Source of the DNA: CAYXXN01 sp964469055
Lineage (GTDB): Bacteria; Acidobacteriota; Thermoanaerobaculia; Multivoradales; JAHEKO01
Length of the DNA: 13,915 bases
NCBI GenBank assembly: GCA_964469055.1
Contig: CAYXXN010000070.1
Coordinates: 1 to 13,915 of the forward strand
Direction of reading: 5' to 3'
Program-made: the position numbers and the translations under genes
Notes under the pieces: model-generated
The model's database searches: none
Told to the model about the DNA's origin: nothing
What the model saw: only the letters and a program-made list of their open reading frames with translations
Part shown: positions 5,968-12,827 of the stretch, one piece after another
Position numbering within the stretch: position 1 is the first letter of the stretch
Layout: every line of letters starts with the position of its first letter

Positions 5968-8566
5968 GTGGCCCGACCGCGTCCTCGTGTCGCGCCGGCG
6001 ATTGCCCTCGCCCGAGAGCGCAGTCGCGGAGCGGGCCGCGGAGGGCGGCTGCGGGGTCATCGGCCTCGCCGTCAGCGTGCCGGTCGCCGGCCGGCACCTG
6101 CTTCAAGCTCTCACTCAGATGCGCAACCGCGGCAACGGCAAGGGCGGCGGCATCGCCGCCGTGGGGCTCGATCCGGCCTTCTTCGGCACCACTCTCGAGG
6201 TGGTCGAGAACGACTACCTGCTGGCGGTGGCTCTCCTCGACCCGGCGGCCGCGGCGACGGTCGAGCGCGAGTTCGTGGAGCCGGTCTTCGAGGTCGACCA
6301 TGTGCTGACGTTGGCCGCTCCGCCGCCGCAGGCGAGCCTGGGGCTCGAGGTGCCGCCGCCGACCGTGCGCTGCTGGTTCGTGCGCGTGCGGCCGGACGTC
6401 CGCGAGCGCTTCCTGCGGGAGGAGCGCATCGCCCCCGCCGACGCCCACCGGGTGGACGACGAGATCGTCTACCAGAACACCTACCGCCTGAACGGCGCCC
6501 TCTACGCGTCGCTCGGCGAGAAGCGCGCCTTCGTGCTCTCGCACGCCAAGAACCTCCTGGTCCTGAAGCTCGTGGGCTACGGCGACGACGTCGTGCGCGC
6601 CTACCGCCTCGAGGACCTCCACGCCCACGTCTGGATCGGCCACCACCGCTACCCGACCAAGGGCCGTGTCTGGCACCCTGGCGGCGCCCATCCCTTCCTG
6701 GGGATGCACGAGGCGTTGGTGCACAACGGCGACTTCGCCAACTACGCCTCGATCGCCTCCTATTTGGCCGAGCGCGGCATCGAGCCCCTCTTCCTGACCG
6801 ACACCGAGGTGGCGGTGCAGGTCTTCGACCTGCTCCACCGGGTCTACGGCTATTCCCTCGAGTACGTGATCGAGGCCCTGGCGCCGACCACCGAGCGCGA
6901 CTTCACGCTCCTGCCGGCGGAGAAGCAGCGCGTCTACCGGGCCCTGCAGACGCTCCACATCCACGCCTCGCCCGACGGGCCGTGGTTCTTCCTCATCGCG
7001 CAGTCGGAGGCGGCACGGCGGGCCTATCGGCTCATCGGCATCACCGACACCTCGATGCTGCGGCCGCAGGTCTTCGCCCTGCAGCGCGGCGAGGTGGCGG
7101 TGGGTCTCGCCGCCTCCGAGCGTCAGGCGATCGACGCGGCGCTCGAGAGCCTGGCCGCGGCGGATCCCCGCTTCTGGCCGCGCGCGGATCGCTACTGGAA
7201 CGCTCGCGGCGGCAGCCACACCGACGGGGGCGCCTTCCTGTTCGAGGCGGTGGCCGACGGCTGGGGCCGCGGAACCCTCGTCTGCCGCGACAAGTTCGGC
7301 CGTGAAGTGGAGGTCGCGCGCGATCAGCGGCCGTTGCCAGTCGGCTGGCCGATGTTTCCGGGTAAGGATCCTGAGGTTCGGGCGTCTGCGCCGAGGCCGG
7401 AGCACGCGATCGCGCTCGAAGGCCCGGCGGAGGAGATCTTCGCCGAGGCGGCGCGACGCCTGCCGAGCTGGGACTACGAAGAGCTCGCGGCCTTTCTCGC
7501 GGATGTCGAGGGACTGACGGCCGACGAAGGAGGGCGCGAAACGGCCTTCCGCGTAACGAGCCTGCTTCTCGATCGGCGCGTGCCGACCGGCGGCTTGAAG
7601 CGCAGCTGCATCGTCACCCTCGTCGAGTCGAGCCTCACGCGGATGTTCGAAGCGGTCCGGCGTTCACCCGGCTCGCGGTGGGCGTTCCTGGAGGCTGGTG
7701 GCGCCGTGCCCGACGCGCTCGCTCCTGAGCGGACGCTGATCGTCGATGCGCGAGGCTTCCCCCAGGAAGGCCCGGAGTCGGTCGCCCGGGCCCTCGTGGC
7801 GCTGGTCGAGCGCGGCTGGCGGCGCTTCGTCGTGGCCCACTGCCGGGGCCACCGTTTCATCGGCAGCGGGCTGGGAGTGGACTCCGCCGGGGTGGTGATC
7901 GACGTCTACGGTGCGGCCGGCGACTACCTCGCGTCGGGCATCGACGGTGCCGAGATCGAGGTCCACGGGGCCGGTCAGGACCAGCTCGCCCAGATCATGA
8001 AGCACGGCAGGCTGGTGGTGCACGGCGACGTCGGCCAGACCTTCGGCTACGGCGCCAAGGGAGGCACGGTCTTCGTCCTGGGAAACGCCGCGGGTCGGCC
8101 ACTGATCAACGCCGTCGGCCGGCCGCGGGTGGTGATCAACGGCACTTGCCTCGACTATCTCGGCGAATCGTTCATGGCCGGCGACCCGCTCCACGGCGGC
8201 GGCTTCGCGATCCTGAACGGTGTCGCCTTCGACGAGCACGGCGCCCTGCTCGACCTGCCGATGCCCTACCCGGGCGGGAACCTCTTCTCGCTCGCCTCCG
8301 GCGGCGCCCTCTACGTGCGCGACCCGCACCGGTGCCTCACCGAGGATCAGTTGAACGGCGGCGATTTCGCGACGCTCGGTGCCGAGGACTGGGAGCTGAT
8401 GCGGCCGTTGCTCGAGGAGAACGCGCGGCTCTTCGGGATTCCCCTGTCACGGCTCTTGACCGTCGCCGGCGAGGAGCGCTGGCCGCAGGCGGTGTACCGC
8501 AAGATCGCTCCCTCGGGCCACAAGGCGTTGGCGCCGGAGGAGGCCTGGGTCCGCCCCGAGCACTGA
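5954..8566 (+). CDS. Class II glutamine amidotransferase fused to glutamate synthase GXGXG domain
   Basis: The 870-residue protein has an Ntn-type glutaminase domain at about 33-400 and a GXGXG beta-helix at about 634-750. The catalytic Cys33 (GGCGVIGLA) is not next to any start codon, so a 32-residue propeptide must be removed, as in GltB. Other amidotransferase motifs are MRNRGNGKGGG (about 56-66), GHHRYPTKG (about 229-237), VHNGDFANY (256-264) and FLTDTEV. The beta-helix shows repeated Gly turns, for example GDVGQTFGYGAKGGTVFVLG. The region at about 400-630 has no domain I can name. The FMN domain that separates these parts in GltB is supplied by the preceding gene. ATG 5954 overlaps that gene by 14 bases and has GAGGAGG at 5941-5947. 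Expected role: glutamine hydrolysis and ammonia channelling to the FMN subunit. Confidence 0.85.
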   Translation: MPRAEWPDRVLVSRRRLPSPESAVAERAAEGGCGVIGLAVSVPVAGRHLLQALTQMRNRGNGKGGGIAAVGLDPAFFGTTLEVVENDYLLAVALLDPAAAATVEREFVEPVFEVDHVLTLAAPPPQASLGLEVPPPTVRCWFVRVRPDVRERFLREERIAPADAHRVDDEIVYQNTYRLNGALYASLGEKRAFVLSHAKNLLVLKLVGYGDDVVRAYRLEDLHAHVWIGHHRYPTKGRVWHPGGAHPFLGMHEALVHNGDFANYASIASYLAERGIEPLFLTDTEVAVQVFDLLHRVYGYSLEYVIEALAPTTERDFTLLPAEKQRVYRALQTLHIHASPDGPWFFLIAQSEAARRAYRLIGITDTSMLRPQVFALQRGEVAVGLAASERQAIDAALESLAAADPRFWPRADRYWNARGGSHTDGGAFLFEAVADGWGRGTLVCRDKFGREVEVARDQRPLPVGWPMFPGKDPEVRASAPRPEHAIALEGPAEEIFAEAARRLPSWDYEELAAFLADVEGLTADEGGRETAFRVTSLLLDRRVPTGGLKRSCIVTLVESSLTRMFEAVRRSPGSRWAFLEAGGAVPDALAPERTLIVDARGFPQEGPESVARALVALVERGWRRFVVAHCRGHRFIGSGLGVDSAGVVIDVYGAAGDYLASGIDGAEIEVHGAGQDQLAQIMKHGRLVVHGDVGQTFGYGAKGGTVFVLGNAAGRPLINAVGRPRVVINGTCLDYLGESFMAGDPLHGGGFAILNGVAFDEHGALLDLPMPYPGGNLFSLASGGALYVRDPHRCLTEDQLNGGDFATLGAEDWELMRPLLEENARLFGIPLSRLLTVAGEERWPQAVYRKIAPSGHKALAPEEAWVRPEH

Positions 8567-8568
8567 TT

Positions 8569-8591
8569 CGGCCGGCGTTCCGTCCCGGCCG
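8569..8591. terminator. Bidirectional hairpin between convergent genes
   Basis: CGGCCGG (8569-8575) and CCGGCCG (8585-8591) form a perfect 7-bp stem with a nine-base loop. It fills almost all of the 25 bases between the plus-strand stop (8564-8566) and the minus-strand stop (8592-8594). Neither side has a clear T-run, so it is a likely but non-canonical shared terminator. Confidence 0.5.
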
Positions 8592-9164
8592 TCAGACGGG
8601 CGGCAGGTCGAGCAGTCGCTCGAGGACGAGGGCGGCCAGGGCGCGGGCGTCGCCGGGGCTCGTTTCGGTCCGCACCTCGAGGGCGACGTCGTCGCGCTGC
8701 AGTGCGGTCAGCACGAAGTGCGGCGGCTCCTCGGTCACGAAGGCCTCGTCGCCCACGCCGATCTCGTCCTCGGCGTTCTCCGCCAGCTGGCGGGCGAGCT
8801 CGTAGTGCTCGGGCGAGTAGAAGCGGACCGTCACCAGTTTCGCTTCCGGCGTCGCGGCGTCCAGCCGGATCAAGTAGGCGCACTCGTTCCACATCGTGCC
8901 GGAGACGGTCGGCGAGGGCTGGGCGTAGAGGACGCCGCCGAGGAGTGCCGCGACCTCGCGGCCCGGCAGCAGCTCGCAGACCACGAGCTGGGTGAGATCG
9001 CGGCCGGCGGGCTCTTCCTCCTCAGTCGGCTGCAGGGCGGCCGGCGGCTCCCTGGGCGCGGTCGCAGCGGGGGTCTGGCCCGCCGGCTCGGGGGCGGGCG
9101 GCTGGGCACATGAGGCGACGAGCCCCAGGCAGAGAAAGAGGCCGGGAGTGGCGGACGGCTTCAT
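8592..9164 (-). CDS. Putative lipoprotein of unknown function
   Basis: This 190-residue protein has a short signal peptide ending in LVASC, a lipobox with Cys19 as the lipid-modified residue, so it should be membrane-anchored outside the cytoplasm. A Pro/Ala/Glu-rich linker (20-53) leads to a compact domain at about 57-190. Within it, CELLPGREVAALLGG (63-77) and NECAYLI (93-99) place two cysteines, Cys63 and Cys95, that could form a disulfide. This layout resembles DUF3558-type actinobacterial lipoproteins, but I cannot assign a family. ATG 9164 has GAGGAG six bases upstream. It has its own promoter and converges with the glutamate-synthase-like operon. Function unknown. Confidence 0.7.
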   Translation of the reverse strand: MKPSATPGLFLCLGLVASCAQPPAPEPAGQTPAATAPREPPAALQPTEEEEPAGRDLTQLVVCELLPGREVAALLGGVLYAQPSPTVSGTMWNECAYLIRLDAATPEAKLVTVRFYSPEHYELARQLAENAEDEIGVGDEAFVTEEPPHFVLTALQRDDVALEVRTETSPGDARALAALVLERLLDLPPV

Positions 9165-9223
9165 GGCGAACTCCTCGTCGAGCTTGAGGCTGCTGGGGTC
9201 GGGCGAGCGTCTAGGACAGCGCC

Positions 9224-9252
9224 AAGGTAGCCCACGGGGAGAGTGCGGTCAA
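9224..9252 (-). promoter_or_regulatory. Promoter of the lipoprotein gene
   Basis: Read on the minus strand, TTGACC (9252-9247) is followed by exactly 17 bases and TACCTT (9229-9224), which fits TAnnnT. Transcription would begin near 9217, leaving a leader of about 53 bases that carries the Shine-Dalgarno GAGGAG at 9176-9171. Confidence 0.45.
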
Positions 9253-9363
9253 TGACCCGCCTCCTGGACCATTTGCGCTCGGCTGGAAGCACGAGCTGGG
9301 TGAGCTGGTGGCGTACCTGGCGCGGGCGGCTTGAAGAGCGGCGCTCGGGCCCGCGGCTCGACA

Positions 9364-9392
9364 TTGACAATGTAGCCTCACGAGGCTACATT
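9364..9392 (+). promoter_or_regulatory. Promoter of the second toxin-antitoxin operon, predicted leaderless
   Basis: Consensus TTGACA (9364-9369), a 17-base spacer and TACATT (9387-9392) lie directly before the antitoxin ATG, with only six bases between the -10 and ATG 9399. Transcription should start at or next to the A of ATG. No Shine-Dalgarno is present. Confidence 0.6.
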
Positions 9393-9395
9393 GTC
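9366..9395. promoter_or_regulatory. Operator palindrome of the second toxin-antitoxin operon
   Basis: GACAATGTAGCCTC (9366-9379) and GAGGCTACATTGTC (9382-9395) are perfect 14-bp inverted arms around a two-base centre. The palindrome covers part of the -35, the whole spacer and the whole -10, and ends three bases before the start codon. Such placement fits autorepression by the antitoxin, which is known for Phd/YefM systems. Confidence 0.7.
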
Positions 9396-9398
9396 GCC

Positions 9399-9698
9399 AT
9401 GAAGGCCGTCGGCATCCGCGAGCTCAAAGACCGGCTCTCCGAGTACCTGCGCCAGGTGCAGGCGGGGGAGACCGTGCTGGTCACCGACCGAGGCAGGGTC
9501 GTCGCCGAGATCCGCGAGCCGGGCGCCGCCGCTCCGCCCAAGGACATCCCGCCGGGTCTCTGGCGCATGGCCCTCGAAGGCAAGGTGCGGCTCGCCACGC
9601 GCCCCAACTCGCCGGATCTCTACCCCAAGCTGCCGCGGCTGGCTCCCGAGGGGACGGCGACGCGGATGATCGATGAGGACCGCGAAGAGCGGTGGTAA
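9399..9698 (+). CDS. Type II toxin-antitoxin system Phd/YefM-like antitoxin
   Basis: The 99-residue protein starts MKAVGIRELKDRLSEYLRQV, followed by the strand motif GETVLVTDRGRVVAEIRE (23-40). This is the DNA-binding N-terminus of the Phd/YefM fold. The C-terminal half (41-99) is Pro-rich and would be the flexible toxin-binding part. ATG 9399 is chosen because the family N-terminus begins exactly there and the operator ends three bases upstream; a longer in-frame extension would have to read through the operator. It overlaps the downstream PIN gene by seven bases. Expected role: bind and inactivate the PIN toxin and repress this operon. It is unrelated to the VapB at 2469, so the window holds two TA families. 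Confidence 0.85.
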   Translation: MKAVGIRELKDRLSEYLRQVQAGETVLVTDRGRVVAEIREPGAAAPPKDIPPGLWRMALEGKVRLATRPNSPDLYPKLPRLAPEGTATRMIDEDREERW

Positions 9699-10210
9699 GC
9701 CTCTACGTCGAGTCGAGCGCTGCCCTGGCGTGGCTGTTTGGGGAGGATGCCGGGGACGAGGTGGCCGCATCGCTGGCCGTCGCCGAGGTCGCCCTCGCCT
9801 CGACCTTGACCTTCGCCGAGTGTGAGCGCGCCGTCGTGCGGGGTGTGGCCCTCGGTCGATGGTCCGAAGCCGAGGCCCAGGAAAGACGGCGCCTCCTCGC
9901 TGCGACGACCGAGAGCTGGCAAGGCGTCGCCCTCGATGAGCCTATCCTCGAACGTGTTGGCCGGCCTTTCCCCGTCGAACCGGTCCGAACGCTCGACGCG
10001 ATCCACCTCGCTAGCGCCTTGGCCGCACGCGCCGCCGTGCCGGGCCTCGCCTTCCTCTCGCTCGACCGCCGCTGCCGCGCCAACGCCAACGCACTGGGAT
10101 TCCGCGTGCTGCCGGAGCCGGCCGGCGAGATCCGCGAGCCGAGCGCCCCGCCGGCTCGCCGCCGCCGCGTCAGCGCTCGGTCGACGGGACAGCGCCGTCG
10201 CGCGAGCTAA
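9692..10210 (+). CDS. PIN-domain toxin (VapC-like)
   Basis: The 172-residue protein is a PIN-domain ribonuclease with acidic residues at Glu7 (LYVESSAALAWLF), Glu43 (FAECERA), Asp102 (RTLDAIHLASAL) and Asp125 (FLSLDRR). The first position is Glu rather than the usual Asp, a variant seen in many PIN toxins, so activity is likely kept. The core ends near residue 141. A Pro/Arg-rich tail (142-172) makes it longer than the usual VapC length of about 130. GTG 9692 overlaps the antitoxin stop by seven bases, suggesting coupled translation. Its stop overlaps the stop codon of the convergent oxidase subunit IV gene. Confidence 0.85.
   Translation: MVSLYVESSAALAWLFGEDAGDEVAASLAVAEVALASTLTFAECERAVVRGVALGRWSEAEAQERRRLLAATTESWQGVALDEPILERVGRPFPVEPVRTLDAIHLASALAARAAVPGLAFLSLDRRCRANANALGFRVLPEPAGEIREPSAPPARRRRVSARSTGQRRRAS
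10182..10200 (-). terminator. Hairpin after the cox operon, inside the PIN gene
   Basis: CGACGG (10182-10187) and CCGTCG (10195-10200) pair around a seven-base loop, starting six bases past the subunit IV stop codon on the minus strand. No T-run follows. It lies in the Arg-rich tail of the opposing PIN gene and is a weak terminator candidate. Confidence 0.3.
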
Positions 10211-10548
10211 CGCACCCCCGGCGGCGCCGGGAGTGTGGGGACGGGGTCCTGCGTGGGCAGGAACTCGCGGGTGGTGTAGTCGGTGAGCGTGATCCCGAAG
10301 AGGATCAGGAGCCAGAAGAAGCCGGCGACGCAGACGAGCTTCGCCAGGCGGCTGGCGTGGGCGAGGTGCATGAAGAAGAGGACGACGAGGGTGGCCTTGA
10401 CGAGGGCGACGCCCAGGGCGACGACGTTGTTCATGACCCCGAGATCGAAGAAGGCGACCCAGACGGTGATCGTAGTCCCCAGCATCAAGGCCGCGAAGAC
10501 CAGGAAGTAGGTGCGCAGCGAAGTGACGTGCCCGGCGGGCTCGCTCAT
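10207..10548 (-). CDS. Cytochrome c oxidase subunit IV family protein
   Basis: The 113-residue protein has three membrane helices at about 14-34, 40-62 and 70-88. The middle helix carries VKATLVVLFFMHL (50-62), the hallmark of the prokaryotic subunit IV (COX4_pro) family. It is a small accessory subunit of the caa3-type oxidase, thought to help assembly or stability. It is the last cox gene, four bases after the subunit III stop. Its own stop (complement of 10207-10209) overlaps the stop of the convergent PIN gene. The C-terminus after 90 is Pro-rich and hydrophilic. Confidence 0.85.
   Translation of the reverse strand: MSEPAGHVTSLRTYFLVFAALMLGTTITVWVAFFDLGVMNNVVALGVALVKATLVVLFFMHLAHASRLAKLVCVAGFFWLLILFGITLTDYTTREFLPTQDPVPTLPAPPGVR
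10217..10231 (+). terminator. GC hairpin after the PIN toxin gene, inside the cox subunit IV gene
   Basis: CCCGG (10217-10221) pairs with CCGGG (10227-10231) around CGGCG, six bases after the PIN stop. The symmetry continues into the loop. No T-run follows, and the bases also code the C-terminus of subunit IV, so this is a tentative terminator. Confidence 0.25.
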
Positions 10549-10552
10549 CGGC

Positions 10553-11215
10553 TCAGTGCCGTCCCAGGAGGTAGAGGAGCGGGAAGAGGAAAATCCACAC
10601 GATGTCCACGAAGTGCCAGTAGAGGCCCATCCCTTCGACGAAGTTGTGGTTCGCGGGCGTCCAGGCGCCGCGCCAGGCCAAGACCACCATCGGCAGCAGG
10701 ATCCCGATGCCGACGATCATGTGCAGGGCGTGGAGCCCGGTCATCGCGAAGTAGAGGTTGAAGTACATCTGGGCGCCGGCGGCGTCGCCGCCCTCCTCCC
10801 ACACGAAGTGGGGCCCGGGCACGTGGCGCTCGTGGAACTTGTGCGAGTACTCGACGACCTTGACGCCGAGGAAGACGCCGCCCAGGAGGATCGTCGCGAC
10901 GAGGAACAGGATCAGGGCCTTGCGCCGGCCGGTCTGGGCGCCGCGGACGGCGAGCGCCATGGTCAGGCTCGAGCCGATCAGGACCGCCGTGTTGAAAGCC
11001 CCCAGCTTGATGTCGAGCGTGTGACTGCCGGCAGCGAAAGCGGCCTGATGGTAGAGGCGGTAGACGAGGTAGGCGGTGAAGAGGCCGCCGAAGAAGAGGA
11101 TCTCCTGGGCGAGAAAGAGCCACATCCCCAGGTAGGAGGCGTCGCGCTGCTGCTCGAAGGAGTCGAAGTGGTGGGCGAGGCCCCAGGCCCGCGCCGCCGG
11201 CGCTCCGTCAGGCAT
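10553..11215 (-). CDS. coxC: Cytochrome c oxidase subunit III
   Basis: The 220-residue membrane protein has five predicted helices (about 28-52, 71-90, 99-121, 150-181 and 197-217), the short form of subunit III without the first two helices of the mitochondrial type. Family motifs are LFLAQEILFFGG (33-44, with the conserved Glu38), MTGLHALHM (158-166) and YWHFVDIVWIFLFPLLYL (199-216). Subunit III stabilises the catalytic core in the inner membrane. Its ATG overlaps the end of coxA by eight bases, and the subunit IV gene follows after four bases. Confidence 0.93.
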   Translation of the reverse strand: MPDGAPAARAWGLAHHFDSFEQQRDASYLGMWLFLAQEILFFGGLFTAYLVYRLYHQAAFAAGSHTLDIKLGAFNTAVLIGSSLTMALAVRGAQTGRRKALILFLVATILLGGVFLGVKVVEYSHKFHERHVPGPHFVWEEGGDAAGAQMYFNLYFAMTGLHALHMIVGIGILLPMVVLAWRGAWTPANHNFVEGMGLYWHFVDIVWIFLFPLLYLLGRH

Positions 11216-12827
11216 GCTGGGCCTCCCGCCCGCCGGCGTAGTCGTAGGCCTCGCGGGTGACGACAGGGGTCTCGTCGAAGTTGTGCGGGCTGGGCGGCGA
11301 GCTGGTCTCCCACTCGAGACCGAACGCGCCCCACGGGTTCTCGCCCGCCACCTTGCCGTAGCGCATCGACCAGATGAAGTAGGCGAAGGGGACGAGGTAC
11401 CCCACGCCGAGGATCGTCGCCCCGGCCGAGGACATGACGTTCAGCACCTGGAAGTCCGGCGGATAGGCGTGGTAGCGGCGCGGCATTCCCAGGTAGCCCA
11501 GGAGGAACTGCGGGAAGAAAGTGAGGTTGAAGCCGATGAAGACGACGAGCGCCGAGAGCTTGGACAGGAAGACCGGGTAGAGCCGACCCGTGATCTTGGG
11601 CCACCAGAAGTGGAGCCCCCCGAGGTAGCCCATGATCGCGCCGCCCACCATGATGTAGTGGAAGTGGGCGACGACGAAGTAGGTGTCGTGGACGTGGACG
11701 TCGATGCCCATGGTCGCCAGCATCACGCCGGTCAGCCCTCCGATCGTGAACAGGCCGATGAAGCCCAGGGCGTAGAGCATCGGCGTGTCCCAGGAGACCG
11801 ACCCCTCGTAGAGCGTCGCCGTCCAGTTGAAGACCTTGATCGCCGAGGGCACGGCCACCAGCATCGAGAGCACCGAGAAGATGACCCCGGCGTAGATCGA
11901 CTGGCTGGAGACGAACATGTGGTGGCCCCAGACGAGAAAGCCCAAGACGGCGATCGCGACACTCGAGAAGGCGATGAAGTTGTAGCCGAAGACCCGCTTC
12001 CTGGCGAAGGCGGCGATGAGCTCGCTCACCACCCCCATCGCCGGCAGGATCATGATGTAGACCGCCGGGTGGGAGTAGAACCAGAAAAGGTGCTGGAAGA
12101 GCACCGGGTCGCCCCCCAGCTTGGGATCGAAGATGCCGATGTGGAAGAGCCGCTCGGCGCCGACCAGGAGGATGGTGATGGCGAGGACCGGAGTCCCCAG
12201 CACCTGGATCAGGCTCGTCGCGTAGTGGGCCCAGACGAAGAGCGGCAGCCGGAACCACGAGAGCCCCGGCGCTCGCATTCGGTGGATGGTGACGATGAAG
12301 TTGAGGCCCGTGAGGATCGAGGAGAAACCGGCGATGAAGACCGCCACCGCCGTCGTCACGACGTGGGTGTTGGAGAAGGTGGTCGAGAGCGGCGTATAGA
12401 ACGTCCAGCCGGTGTCCACCCCGCCCATCAGCATCGAGGTGATGGCGAAGAGACCGCCCGCCGTGTAGATGTACCAGGAGGCCAGATTGATCTTCGGGAA
12501 GGCCAGGTCCTTGGCCCCGATCATCAGCGGGATCAGGAAGTTCCCCAGCACCGCCGGGATCGACGGGATCAAGAAGAAGAAGATCATCAGGACCCCGTGC
12601 ATGGTGAAGAGCCGGTTGTAGGTGTCCGGCTGCACGAGGTCGCCCGCCGGGGTGACGAGCTCCAGGCGGATGCCCACCGCCATCAGCCCCCCGAGGGCGA
12701 AGAACACGGTGATCGAGATCAGATAGAGGATGGCGATCCGCTTGTGGTCTTTGGTGAGGAGCCACGACCAGACGCCGTAGTCGGCGTTCAAGTAGTTGAC
12801 GCGCTCGCCGCTCGCGGCCTGGCTCAT
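11208..12827 (-). CDS. coxA: Cytochrome c oxidase subunit I, A2-type heme-copper oxidase
   Basis: The 539-residue protein has about twelve membrane helices and every metal ligand of subunit I. Low-spin heme ligands are His77 (TMHGVLM) and His390; CuB ligands are His253, His302 and His303 (WGHHMF); the high-spin heme ligand is His388 (VAHFHYIM). Tyr257 is placed for the His-Tyr cross-link. The motif FWFYSHPAVYI (248-258) has Tyr-Ser before the histidine and Ala in place of the Glu of A1 enzymes, which defines the A2 subfamily known from Rhodothermus caa3 oxidase. Lys331 of the K-channel is present. It reduces O2 to water and pumps protons. The start overlaps the coxB stop (ATGA). Confidence 0.96.
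   Translation of the reverse strand: MSQAASGERVNYLNADYGVWSWLLTKDHKRIAILYLISITVFFALGGLMAVGIRLELVTPAGDLVQPDTYNRLFTMHGVLMIFFFLIPSIPAVLGNFLIPLMIGAKDLAFPKINLASWYIYTAGGLFAITSMLMGGVDTGWTFYTPLSTTFSNTHVVTTAVAVFIAGFSSILTGLNFIVTIHRMRAPGLSWFRLPLFVWAHYATSLIQVLGTPVLAITILLVGAERLFHIGIFDPKLGGDPVLFQHLFWFYSHPAVYIMILPAMGVVSELIAAFARKRVFGYNFIAFSSVAIAVLGFLVWGHHMFVSSQSIYAGVIFSVLSMLVAVPSAIKVFNWTATLYEGSVSWDTPMLYALGFIGLFTIGGLTGVMLATMGIDVHVHDTYFVVAHFHYIMVGGAIMGYLGGLHFWWPKITGRLYPVFLSKLSALVVFIGFNLTFFPQFLLGYLGMPRRYHAYPPDFQVLNVMSSAGATILGVGYLVPFAYFIWSMRYGKVAGENPWGAFGLEWETSSPPSPHNFDETPVVTREAYDYAGGREAQHA

Noticed and set aside
5711..7405. 564-codon minus-strand open frame opposite the amidotransferase gene
   Set aside because: It is a charged, low-complexity shadow crossing the junction of two well-supported plus-strand genes.
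4639..8566. Calling the operon N-methylglutamate synthase (mgs) or glxBCD outright
   Set aside because: Those systems split the amidotransferase and GXGXG parts into separate genes, and no methylamine genes are in view. The general family name is safer.
9215..9334. Short plus-strand frame with a plausible protein-like end (GWKHELGELVAYLARAA)
   Set aside because: It is open for 39 codons but begins right after a stop and contains no ATG, GTG or TTG start. It could be a gene remnant, but nothing supports expression.
9243..9398. Upstream extension of the Phd-like antitoxin from ATG 9243
   Set aside because: It would translate through the promoter and operator palindrome; the conserved family N-terminus begins at ATG 9399.
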